Notes: generated by a model from the letters alone, not told the origin. A DNA stretch of 5,599 bases from an uncultured Geobacteraceae bacterium (GCA_903879825.1 CAIRND010000632.1:1-5599); one strand, 5' to 3'; positions 1-5,573 are shown, numbered from the stretch's first letter. Made by a program: numbers and translations.

Positions 1-1122
1 CTTTCAAACTGGTCGGTGCGGCCGCTGACCGGTATCCCGATGCTGCTGGTGGTACTCTATTTTGGTCTTTATAAATTTGTTGGTGAATTTGGTGCCGGTA
101 CGGTTGTCGATCTGCTTGAAAAACAAATTTTCGTTGAGAGAATAAACCCCTGGATGGTTACGGCGGTTAAGGGGCTGATTCCCTGGGAAATTATTCAGGA
201 GCTGTTCGTCGGAGAATACGGCATCATCACCCTCGGTTTTCGTTATGCTGTCGGGATTATTCTGCCGATCGTGGCAACGTTTTTTATCTTCTTCTCTTTT
301 CTTGAAGATACCGGCTATTTCCCCCGTCTGGCGCTACTGGTTGACCGCTTGTTCAAGTACTTCGGCTTGACCGGTCGTGCCGTTATCCCGATGGTGTTGG
401 GATTTGGCTGCGACACAATGGCTACGATGGTCACCCGCACGCTGGAAACCGTCCGGGAGCGTATCATTGCGACACTCCTTCTCGCTCTGGCTATACCATG
501 CTCGGCTCAGTTAGGTGTAATTATAGCCCTGCTCGCCAAAGCGCCGGGGGCTCTGGCGGTCTGGAGCGTCTGTCTGCTGCTTATCTTCGTTGTGGTCGGT
601 CTGCTGGCAGCGCGTGTGATGCCGGGTGAAGCTCCTATGTTCTACATGGAACTGCCTCCCATGCGTCTGCCGCAGTTGTCGAATGTTGTGACAAAAACCT
701 ATACCCGCATGCAGTGGTACTTCCTCGAAATTCTGCCGCTGTTTGTCATTGCCTCGGTGCTGCTCTGGCTTGGCAAGGTGACCGGATTTTTTGGCACGGC
801 GGTAAATGCCATGACTCCCGTTATGGCCGCCATCGGTCTTCCAAAGGAAGCGGCAGTGGCCTTTATCTTCGGCTTTTTCCGGCGGGACTATGGCGCTGCA
901 GGCTTGTATGACCTGCAAACCCAGGGGTTGCTGGATGCCCGTCAGTTGACCGTTGCTGCCGTTACGCTGACGCTGTTTATCCCCTGTGTTGCCCAGTTTC
1001 TTGTTATGAAAAAAGAACGTGGCTGGAAAGTGGCGGGGGGAATTGGGCTTTTTGTCAGTCTGCTGGCTTTTGGCAGCGGTTATTTGTTGAACAAGTTTTT
1101 GTTGGTGACTGCGATTTTGTAG
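1..1122 (+). CDS. feoB: Ferrous iron transport protein B, C-terminal membrane part (5' end outside window)
   Basis: This is the membrane permease of the Feo system, which imports Fe2+ across the inner membrane. Only the C-terminal region is present: the reading frame is open from base 1 (Leu-Ser-Asn-Trp) and stops with TAG at 1120-1122. The GTG at base 16 is internal, not a start. The N-terminal GTPase and GDI domains lie upstream, unseen. Hydrophobic segments lie near 34-90, 232-310, 460-618, 718-795, 940-1000 and 1030-1110. Family landmarks are the GFGC motif (400-411) followed by a TRTLET stretch, the first Gate motif PCSAQ (496-510), the FRRDYGAAGL motif near 878-907, and the second Gate motif PCVAQF (982-999). 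The cysteines in these motifs are candidate pore residues. The sequence reads GFGCDTMATM where many FeoBs have GFGCNVPAIM, a subtype I associate from memory with deltaproteobacterial FeoB. The downstream Cys-rich gene and FeoA-fusion regulator fit a feo operon. The family assignment is very secure. Confidence 0.96.
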   Translation, partial: LSNWSVRPLTGIPMLLVVLYFGLYKFVGEFGAGTVVDLLEKQIFVERINPWMVTAVKGLIPWEIIQELFVGEYGIITLGFRYAVGIILPIVATFFIFFSFLEDTGYFPRLALLVDRLFKYFGLTGRAVIPMVLGFGCDTMATMVTRTLETVRERIIATLLLALAIPCSAQLGVIIALLAKAPGALAVWSVCLLLIFVVVGLLAARVMPGEAPMFYMELPPMRLPQLSNVVTKTYTRMQWYFLEILPLFVIASVLLWLGKVTGFFGTAVNAMTPVMAAIGLPKEAAVAFIFGFFRRDYGAAGLYDLQTQGLLDARQLTVAAVTLTLFIPCVAQFLVMKKERGWKVAGGIGLFVSLLAFGSGYLLNKFLLVTAIL

Positions 1123-1198
1123 GTTGGTTGAATCGCCAGTCGTTGCAGTCTGGGCATACAGGGCAAATACAAGAGTTACCCCTCTGAGGTTAATCAGG

Positions 1199-1375
1199 AT
1201 GAAATGCGGGTTTTGTGAACATGAATTTGCTGAAGAAGAGGGCAAAAAAGGGTGCGGCGGCTGTCCCGGCGGTTGTCACTCAATTCACTGCCCGCGCTGT
1301 AACTATAAAAATCCGATTGAACCACAATTTTTCAAGACAATCAGATCCATATTCAGCCATAATACCGATAAGTAA
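1199..1375 (+). CDS. Small Cys-rich metal-binding protein of the feo operon (58 aa)
   Basis: A 58-residue soluble protein with no signal peptide or membrane segment. It has seven cysteines: C3-x2-C6, C19-x2-C22, C26 and C31-x2-C34, with H27 and H30 between the last groups. C3/C6 with C31/C34 look like the two knuckles of a zinc ribbon or rubredoxin-like fold. The central C19/C22/C26 plus the two histidines could hold a second metal or an Fe-S cluster; this is inference. I chose the ATG at 1199 because a GAGG Shine-Dalgarno (1186-1189) sits 9 bases ahead and the cysteine motif begins right after it. The same frame extends to a TTG at 1124, but that stretch has no good ribosome site. It starts 76 bases after feoB and its stop precedes the regulator's start by 12 bases. 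It occupies the position FeoC has in enterobacteria but shows no winged helix, so it is not FeoC. I believe similar proteins accompany feoB in Geobacter relatives, but know of no defined function. Confidence 0.85.
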   Translation: MKCGFCEHEFAEEEGKKGCGGCPGGCHSIHCPRCNYKNPIEPQFFKTIRSIFSHNTDK

Positions 1376-1387
1376 AGGAGAATCAAA

Positions 1388-2032
1388 ATGAAGTTGTCCG
1401 ATAATGCAGAAGAAATACTGGAAGCGTTGTGGATCGCGGTTGAAGAAAAACATCAGTCGGCTCTGGATCCTCAGATCGCTGGATTTTCTCTTGATGATCC
1501 TGCCTATCGTGAGCTTACCGACCGGGCGTTAATAGAAATCCGGCAGGGGATGGTCTATTTCAGGCCAGAGGGGCGGGATGAAGGGCGTATGACCATCCGT
1601 CGCCATCGCCTGGCAGAACGGCTGATGATGGACGTACTCAATATTCGGGGCGAAGATGGTGATTTTAAGGCATGTCAGTTTGAGCATCTGTTGAACGAAG
1701 GGGTGGACGTTAAAATCTGCACCATGCTCAATCATCCGACAACCTGCCCGCACGGCAAGCCGATCCCCCCCGGAGAATGCTGCCATCAGGCACGTGCTGA
1801 CGGCGATTTGGGGGTGGTTCCGCTGACAGAATTCAAATCGGGGCAGGAGGGGGAGATCGCCTATATCCAGACCGATGATAATAAGAAAATGCAAAAACTG
1901 ATGGCAATGGGTGTACTGCCCGGTAATCGCATTGTGTTAACGCAAGCGTACCCATCCTACATTTTTCGGGTCGGATATTCAGAATTTGCTATAGATTCCA
2001 ATCTGGCGAAAGAGATATTTGTTCGGAAATAG
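1388..2032 (+). CDS. DtxR/IdeR-family metal-dependent regulator fused to a FeoA-like domain
   Basis: A 214-residue protein, probably an iron-responsive regulator. Residues 1-65 occupy the place of the DtxR winged helix. Residues 66-130 are the metal-binding and dimerisation domain: R71-R72-H73-R74-L75 with E77, then C96-x2-E99-H100, which matches the C102/E105/H106 primary metal site of DtxR, and the signature HPTTCPHGKPIP at 116-127. Residues 142-214 form a FeoA/SH3-like domain (QKLMAMGVLPGNRI at 169-182). Extra cysteines C131-C132 follow the signature. The ATG at 1388 has an AGGAG (1376-1380) 7 bases upstream, directly abutting the stop of the Cys-rich gene, so the two are likely translated from one message with feoB. 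The N-terminal region is odd: the usual basic recognition helix (of the VSPSSVTEML type) is replaced by an acidic stretch near 34-50, and DtxR His98 of the ancillary site appears as D92. IdeR is a fair name by family, but DNA binding is not assured. The family call is confident; the regulatory target is unknown. Confidence 0.9.
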   Translation: MKLSDNAEEILEALWIAVEEKHQSALDPQIAGFSLDDPAYRELTDRALIEIRQGMVYFRPEGRDEGRMTIRRHRLAERLMMDVLNIRGEDGDFKACQFEHLLNEGVDVKICTMLNHPTTCPHGKPIPPGECCHQARADGDLGVVPLTEFKSGQEGEIAYIQTDDNKKMQKLMAMGVLPGNRIVLTQAYPSYIFRVGYSEFAIDSNLAKEIFVRK

Positions 2033-2100
2033 CAGGGTTTTAATAGGCACTTCACTATCTCACAATAATAATCGGTCAATCGCAGCTGTTATTTCCGAAC
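2021..2100. repeat. Inverted repeat joining the 3' ends of two convergent genes
   Basis: GTTCGGAAATAGCAG (2021-2035) recurs as its reverse complement at 2086-2100 with 14 of 15 positions matching; the one mismatch would be a G-U pair in RNA. The arms are 50 bases apart. The left arm covers the last three codons and stop of the DtxR-FeoA gene. The right arm lies in ccdB codons 89-94. The two arms are read in different frames, so protein homology does not explain them. A transcript of either strand could fold into a long-looped hairpin. Neither side ends in a T-run, so this is not a standard intrinsic terminator. Confidence 0.75.
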
Positions 2101-2365
2101 GATGCGGCTGGGCTGAAGTGACAGGCTGCCCGAGTATGCTTCTTAACACCGCAGTTATTTCAGCGGTTGACAGCAGGTATCCCACTCCATTAACAAGAAT
2201 GACCGGATTAAGAACAGTTGCACCGGAAAAAAACTCTTTAGACACCAAAGGTATGACAACGCATGTAGCCAGAATATCTACAAAGCGCCCCTGGATTTCT
2301 ACCAGATATGGTGCTTGTTTGCTGGTGCGTGAACCAGGGTTTTTATAAACATCAAACTGTGCCAT
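2060..2365 (-). CDS. ccdB: CcdB-family toxin (101 aa), atypical C-terminus
   Basis: Toxin half of a type II toxin-antitoxin pair. The characterised F-plasmid CcdB is a small dimeric protein that traps DNA gyrase through GyrA. Recognisable CcdB features are the start MAQFDVYKN, the strand VVIPLV at 36-41, LNPVI at 52-56, the AVLRSILGQPV segment at 72-82, and HRSEITAAID at 88-97. The length equals F CcdB (101). Its ATG (2363-2365) overlaps the TAA of ccdA by one base (TAATG), the usual translational coupling that keeps antitoxin first. The C-terminus is odd: by alignment to F CcdB (NLMFWGI), this protein ends DRLLL, so Trp99 is replaced by Leu and Gly100-Ile101 are absent. Those three residues are required for gyrase poisoning in the F protein, so the toxin may be weakened, act differently, or use another target. 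The first base after the last Leu codon begins TGA, one change from a Trp codon. It converges on the DtxR-FeoA gene with 27 bases between stops. Confidence 0.92.
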   Translation of the reverse strand: MAQFDVYKNPGSRTSKQAPYLVEIQGRFVDILATCVVIPLVSKEFFSGATVLNPVILVNGVGYLLSTAEITAVLRSILGQPVTSAQPHRSEITAAIDRLLL

Positions 2366-2613
2366 TACAGACCTGCACCGATGTCATCTGATAATGTGCC
2401 GCGCTCTTCGATCATGCGGTTATATGAACTAAATGACGCTTGATTCTCTTCTTTCCAGCGCATGAGCTCACATTCAGCAAGAAACGTAACCATAGATTGT
2501 TCAAGCAGCGCGGAAAGGTTTCCTTTTTCACTGCGTACACGGTCTATCAGATCGCTATTCGCGGTCAGGTTTACTGGACGCCGTGCTGCTTTTACATTAT
2601 AGGTGGGTTGCAT
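2365..2613 (-). CDS. ccdA: CcdA-family antitoxin (82 aa)
   Basis: Antitoxin that binds and neutralises CcdB and, in known systems, represses its own operon. The N-terminal part (about residues 12-46) fits a ribbon-helix-helix DNA-binding fold: strand RPVNLTA at 12-18, first helix near 20-30, turn at GN 31-32, second helix 33-46. The C-terminal part matches the CcdB-binding tail of F CcdA: RWKEENQ at 52-58 against RWKAENQ, then a hydrophobic and acidic stretch NRMIEERGTLSDD at 65-77. At 82 residues it is about 10 longer than F CcdA, mainly at the N-terminus. The ATG at 2611-2613 has a near-consensus AAAGGAGGT (2619-2627, minus strand) 5 bases upstream, strong enough to favour antitoxin production. 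A perfect palindrome lies just upstream in the promoter. The pair follows the ATPase gene by 115 bases on the same strand but appears to have its own promoter. Confidence 0.93.
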   Translation of the reverse strand: MQPTYNVKAARRPVNLTANSDLIDRVRSEKGNLSALLEQSMVTFLAECELMRWKEENQASFSSYNRMIEERGTLSDDIGAGL

Positions 2614-2640
2614 AGATAACCTCCTTTGGAACTAATATAC

Positions 2641-2664
2641 GCATAGTGATGCGCATCACTATGC
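2641..2664. promoter_or_regulatory. Perfect 24-bp palindrome, presumed CcdA/CcdAB operator
   Basis: GCATAGTGATGC is followed immediately by its exact reverse complement, giving a 24-bp palindrome with no mismatch and no spacer. It lies 28 bp upstream of the ccdA start and fills the space between a consensus TTGACA and the ccdA ribosome site. Ribbon-helix-helix antitoxins such as CcdA bind symmetric sites in their own promoters, so negative autoregulation is the simplest reading. A hairpin terminator for the upstream ATPase gene is less likely because there is no loop and no T-run. Confidence 0.8.
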
Positions 2665-2671
2665 ATGTCAA
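2643..2671 (-). promoter_or_regulatory. Candidate ccdAB promoter
   Basis: On the minus strand a perfect TTGACA (2671-2666) is followed after 17 bases by CACTAT (2648-2643), a weak -10 with 3 of 6 matches. A better-looking TATATT (2639-2634) is too far from this -35 (26 bases). In either case the promoter overlaps the 24-bp palindrome, so a protein bound there would block transcription. The -35 is convincing; the -10 is tentative. Confidence 0.5.
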
Positions 2672-2728
2672 CTGGATATTGTCCACACGGGAAATTCGAT
2701 AAACTTTATCAACCACCAAATATCCGCA

Positions 2729-3931
2729 TCACATCACGCTTGTTGACTTGGCCTCAAATTCAGGTATGGCACGGAGCATGAATTGATCGAATAGCGGCAC
2801 AGTAAAAGCCATGTCTCCGTGCGAAGGGCTGTAAATCATCCCTTTCTTGATAAGGCTTGCCCGCACTGGGCCAAGAGTTGTTATTTTTACGCCAAGAAAA
2901 TCTGCTATATCGGCCGTTCGGTACGGGCCACCTCCCAATTCGGCCATTGCTCGCAGATACATCTTTTCGCGTGGGGTAAGGCGGTTAAAACGCACCCGGA
3001 AAAAGTTTTCATCGAGACGACTTGCAACAAGCGCGGTTGTTTCCTGAACTATTTGGAGGGTTATTGGAGATGAGGCAGCATGGTTCCATGATTGATAGCC
3101 CCATTCTTGGAGGAAATAGGGATAACCTTGCGTCAGTCGGTAAATTTCGCCAATAGCCACATCTTCAAAAACCTCTCCTGCTGCTGTAACCGGATCTTTG
3201 AGAGCCCTTGCCGCTTCAGGTTCTGCAAGAGCTCCGATATCGGGGAAGCTGAAAAGGCGTTCGGCGTATGACTTTGAGTCACCTGCCAAACCGGGCAGGA
3301 TCGGCAGACCTGCACCGACCAAAACCAGAGGAAGTTGGCGCTGTTGCATTTTATGCATGGCCATTATCAGAGCGCTCAATTCGGATGTATTAAGATACTG
3401 AATTTCATCGATTAAGATGGCTACCGATGCGTGGCGCTCTTCCGCTGCTTCGGCTACGGCGACAAAAAGATTGGGGAGGTCTATTTCCAGGTCACCGCTG
3501 TCAGCGGCTCCCTTTTCCGGATCGGTGTCCAGTCCAAACTCCACATCACCTAAACTTATCTTTATTCCACCGATGAAACTTTTAAGCACCGCAAGGCCGC
3601 GGCGAGCTTTATCTCCAGCTCCGGCAATTCTATCGAGATCAAACAGGATACGGCGCAAGTGCGGTACAAGCAGTAAAGCGAGTGGTTTATTCTCGTGGGC
3701 TTCCACAAGAATGGTGCGATAGCCGTCCGCAATTGCCATTCGTTCAATTTCGTTGAGCAGTACCGTCTTGCCGACACCACGTAGTCCCGTCATCAATATG
3801 CTTTTTTCCGGGCGTTTCAGGCGAACGCGACCGAGCAGCACATGAGCCTGTTCCAGAATGTCGTCACGACCCGCCAGTTCCGGTGGCGGTGAGCCTGCAC
3901 CCGGAGAAAACGGGTTCTTTATTTTGTCCAT
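2729..3931 (-). CDS. AAA family ATPase, ORC-CDC6/AAA_16-like, with C-terminal winged helix
   Basis: A 400-residue soluble P-loop ATPase. It begins with a conserved-looking leader (NPFSPGAGSPPPELAGRDD, residues 6-24). Walker A is GLRGVGKT at 49-56 and Walker B is VAILIDE at 170-176 with D175/E176. A sensor-1-like segment LVLVGAGLP spans 202-210, and R225 in YAERLF is a candidate arginine finger. GYPYFLQEW at 269-277 resembles the lid of ORC/CDC6-like and archaeal-type ATPases. Residues 318-387 look like a winged helix (RTADIADFLGV then TLGPVRASLIKKGMI), so DNA binding is plausible. All catalytic motifs are intact. The ATG at 3929-3931 has AGGTGA (3941-3936) a few bases upstream. The gene heads a minus-strand block followed by ccdAB after 115 bases. 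Its role is unknown: NTP-driven regulation, DNA remodelling or a defence function are possibilities, none shown by the sequence. It is not a STAND protein with repeats, and I see no effector domain. Confidence 0.88.
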   Translation of the reverse strand: MDKIKNPFSPGAGSPPPELAGRDDILEQAHVLLGRVRLKRPEKSILMTGLRGVGKTVLLNEIERMAIADGYRTILVEAHENKPLALLLVPHLRRILFDLDRIAGAGDKARRGLAVLKSFIGGIKISLGDVEFGLDTDPEKGAADSGDLEIDLPNLFVAVAEAAEERHASVAILIDEIQYLNTSELSALIMAMHKMQQRQLPLVLVGAGLPILPGLAGDSKSYAERLFSFPDIGALAEPEAARALKDPVTAAGEVFEDVAIGEIYRLTQGYPYFLQEWGYQSWNHAASSPITLQIVQETTALVASRLDENFFRVRFNRLTPREKMYLRAMAELGGGPYRTADIADFLGVKITTLGPVRASLIKKGMIYSPSHGDMAFTVPLFDQFMLRAIPEFEAKSTSVM

Positions 3932-3942
3932 TGGATCACCTG

Positions 3943-3995
3943 TTTATATAAATTTATACAGCTTTATACGGTAGTATTCGAATAAAGTCGAATAA
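3943..3995. repeat. Short direct repeats in 10-bp phase upstream of the ATPase gene
   Basis: TTTATA occurs at 3943, 3953 and 3963, exactly 10 bp apart, with the last two copies extended to TTTATAC. TCGAATAA occurs at 3978 and 3988, again exactly 10 bp apart. A further TTTATA lies at 3999-4004, out of this phase. The block also contains two 10-bp palindromes, TATTCGAATA (3975-3984) and AATAATTATT (3991-4000). Repeats on one helical face suggest cooperative protein binding or intrinsic DNA bending, but the region is AT-rich, which makes short repeats easier to get by chance. Confidence 0.55.
3963..3991 (-). promoter_or_regulatory. Candidate promoter of the AAA ATPase gene
   Basis: On the minus strand TCGACT (3991-3986, 4 of 6 to TTGACA) is followed after 17 bases by TATAAA (3968-3963, 5 of 6). 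That places transcription start roughly 25 bases ahead of the ATG. The same TATAAA hexamer recurs at 3958-3953 and 3948-3943, so the true -10 is not certain. The phased repeats overlap this promoter. Confidence 0.45.
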
Positions 3996-4103
3996 TTATT
4001 TATAAGTTGTTGTGAGTAAGTTCGTGCTTCTTCATATGTTAATCAGTTTGCCTGCATCTCACTCATCTGCCCCTGATGAAATCCCTGCACAAGCTATTTA
4101 CTA

Positions 4104-4135
4104 TTGACAAAAAATGACAGGTGCTGTTCTATAAA
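4104..4135 (+). promoter_or_regulatory. Candidate aminotransferase promoter
   Basis: A perfect TTGACA (4104-4109) lies about 95 bases upstream of the aminotransferase. The best -10 is TATAAA (4130-4135) at a long 20-base spacing. TTCTAT (4127-4132) gives the ideal 17-base spacing but matches only 3 of 6. A second ATGACA follows at 4114-4119. The predicted leader is about 60 bases. I found no riboswitch-like structure or clear operator between 4020 and 4199. Confidence 0.45.
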
Positions 4136-4190
4136 AAAGTTGCAGACTCACTTCGTTATGCATCCGTTTGACCAGTTATAAAAAAACTCC

Positions 4191-4196
4191 AGGAGG
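4191..4196 (+). promoter_or_regulatory. Ribosome binding site that decides the aminotransferase start
   Basis: Consensus AGGAGG precedes two adjacent in-frame ATGs (4200-4202 and 4203-4205). The spacing is 3 bases to the first and 6 bases to the second, so the second is favoured, giving a protein that starts Met-Asn-Pro-Leu. Confidence 0.75.
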
Positions 4197-4202
4197 AAAA
4201 TG

Positions 4203-5507
4203 ATGAACCCATTGGCTAAAGAACTTAACGATCTGCTTGCACAACACAACCCGCACGTTTTGGAAATGCTGTCTGATCTCGGAAAGAACCTTTTCTTTCC
4301 CAAGGGAATCCTGACTCAGTCGGCTGAAGCCAAGGACAAGGCACATAAATACAATGCTACAATCGGCATCGCCACCGAGAACGGTGGACCGATGTTCCTG
4401 CAGTGTATTCAGGACAAGCTGTCCGCCTTTGATCCCAAGGATATTTATCCCTATGCCCCCCCAGCCGGTAAGCCGGAACTGCGCTCCCTCTGGCGGGAGA
4501 AGATGCTGCGTGAAAACCCAAGTCAGCAGGGCAAACACTTCAGCAATCCTATCGTCACCAACGCGCTGACCCACGGTCTCTCCATCGTTTCAGACCTGTT
4601 CATTGACGAGGGGGATCACCTGATTCTTCCTGATATGCTCTGGGGTAACTACAACCTGACCTTTGGAACCTGCAGCGGCGCAATCGTGAAAAAACACCCA
4701 ACTTTCACCGCAACCGGTTGCTATGACGTCGACGCATTCAAGACTACTCTGAAGAGCAGTGCTGCAGAAAAAGGCAAAGCGGTTGTTCTGCTTAACTTCC
4801 CTAACAACCCCAGTGGCTATACTCCAACCGTTGCCGAAGGGGATGCTCTGGTAGCAACCATTCTGGAAGTGGCTGAAGCTGGTTGCAATATTGTCGTCAT
4901 AGCTGATGATGCCTACTTTGGTCTCTTTTACGAGGATAGCCTCAAGGAATCACTGTTCGGGAAACTTGCCAATCGCCATCCGCGCGTTCTTGCCGTTAAA
5001 CTGGATGGGGCAACCAAAGAGGAGTTTGTCTGGGGTTTCCGTACCGGTTTCATTACCTTTGCTGATGGCAACGAAAATGAAAATACAGCGGTAATGACCG
5101 CCCTTGAGAAGAAAACCATGGGCATCATCCGCGCTCGCATCTCAAACTGCCCGCACCCTTCCCAGACCTTTGTTATTGAAGCGCTGCGTTCACCCCAGTT
5201 CCTGACTCAGAAAGAAGAAAAATTCCAGGTTATGAAGGGCCGCGCCCTGAAAACCAAGCAAGTTCTTAACAGCGGCAAGTACGGTACGGCCTGGGATTAC
5301 TACCCGTTCAACTCCGGTTACTTTATGTGCCTGAAGCTGAAAAACGTCGATGCCGAAGTGCTGCGCATCCACCTGCTTGACAAATACGGAGTCGGTGCCA
5401 TTTCCATTAATAAAACCGATCTGCGCATCGCCTTTTCCTGCATTGCCGAGGAAAATATCCAGGAGCTGTTTGACATCATCTACCAGGGTGCTCAGGATTT
5501 AACCTGA
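4203..5507 (+). CDS. Aminotransferase class I/II, fold-type I PLP-dependent enzyme
   Basis: A 434-residue cytoplasmic enzyme expected to transfer an amino group between an amino acid and a 2-oxo acid using pyridoxal phosphate. Numbered from the 4203 start, FPNNPSG at 199-205 supplies the Asn (N202) that contacts the PLP ring. D235 and Y238 in ADDAYFG correspond to the Asp that pairs with the pyridine nitrogen and the neighbouring Tyr. K272 in GATKEEFVWGFRTG is the expected Schiff-base lysine, with R280 a phosphate ligand. R408 in LRIAFS is the usual substrate carboxylate-binding Arg. YPYAPPAGKPELR at 82-94 is the typical region before the PLP phosphate-binding loop. The enzyme is complete. 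At about 434 residues it is longer than typical aspartate aminotransferases (near 400), and around the lysine it reads GATK rather than the common SxSK. I cannot assign a substrate; an aromatic or branched amino acid role would be a guess. It appears monocistronic, with its own promoter candidate and a strong terminator, and no link to the feo genes. An upstream in-frame ATG at 4200 would add one Met. Confidence 0.92.
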   Translation: MNPLAKELNDLLAQHNPHVLEMLSDLGKNLFFPKGILTQSAEAKDKAHKYNATIGIATENGGPMFLQCIQDKLSAFDPKDIYPYAPPAGKPELRSLWREKMLRENPSQQGKHFSNPIVTNALTHGLSIVSDLFIDEGDHLILPDMLWGNYNLTFGTCSGAIVKKHPTFTATGCYDVDAFKTTLKSSAAEKGKAVVLLNFPNNPSGYTPTVAEGDALVATILEVAEAGCNIVVIADDAYFGLFYEDSLKESLFGKLANRHPRVLAVKLDGATKEEFVWGFRTGFITFADGNENENTAVMTALEKKTMGIIRARISNCPHPSQTFVIEALRSPQFLTQKEEKFQVMKGRALKTKQVLNSGKYGTAWDYYPFNSGYFMCLKLKNVDAEVLRIHLLDKYGVGAISINKTDLRIAFSCIAEENIQELFDIIYQGAQDLT

Positions 5508-5542
5508 TCGACACTGTAACCTGGTGAATCTGTTGGAACGCG

Positions 5543-5573
5543 AAGGGCCCACATGTTGATGTGGGCCCTTTTT
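5543..5573 (+). terminator. Rho-independent terminator after the aminotransferase
   Basis: AAGGGCCCACAT (5543-5554) pairs perfectly with 5559-5570 around the 4-base loop GTTG, and a run of five T (5569-5573) follows. The 12-bp GC-rich stem plus T-run sits 36 bases past the stop codon. The minus-strand side has only two T after the stem, so it should act on plus-strand transcripts only. Confidence 0.93.

Noticed and set aside
1124..1198. TTG-initiated N-terminal extension of the Cys-rich protein
   Set aside because: No good Shine-Dalgarno precedes the TTG, the extra residues look like translated spacer, and the ATG at 1199 has a GAGG at proper spacing.
1123..1198. Fur or IdeR box ahead of the Cys-rich gene
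   Set aside because: No GATAAT-type repeat or other recognisable iron box was seen in this 76-base spacer. The operon promoter is probably upstream of the window.
511..1245. A 244-codon minus-strand open frame across the feoB 3' half
   Set aside because: It lies antisense to an unambiguous feoB frame. Its product is rich in Gln, His and Arg with no recognisable domain, as expected of a shadow frame.
2033..2059. Possible terminator between the convergent DtxR-FeoA and ccdB genes
   Set aside because: The 27-base spacer contains no hairpin with a T-run. The only structure is the long-looped inverted repeat reported separately.
2698..2710. 13-bp odd palindrome GATAAACTTTATC between the ATPase stop and the ccdAB promoter
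   Set aside because: The arms are only 6 bp and AT-rich with a 1-base centre. There is no T-run to make a terminator, and it is too short to call an operator without comparison.
3417..3722. A 101-codon plus-strand frame inside the ATPase gene
   Set aside because: It is fully antisense to the ATPase coding sequence with intact Walker motifs, and its Ser/Arg/Ala-rich low-complexity product is typical of an antisense shadow.
2021..4199. Boundaries of a mobile element around the ATPase-ccdAB block
   Set aside because: I found no integrase or transposase, no direct repeats at the two edges and no tRNA. The inverted repeat at 2021-2100 has both arms at one end, so it does not flank the block.
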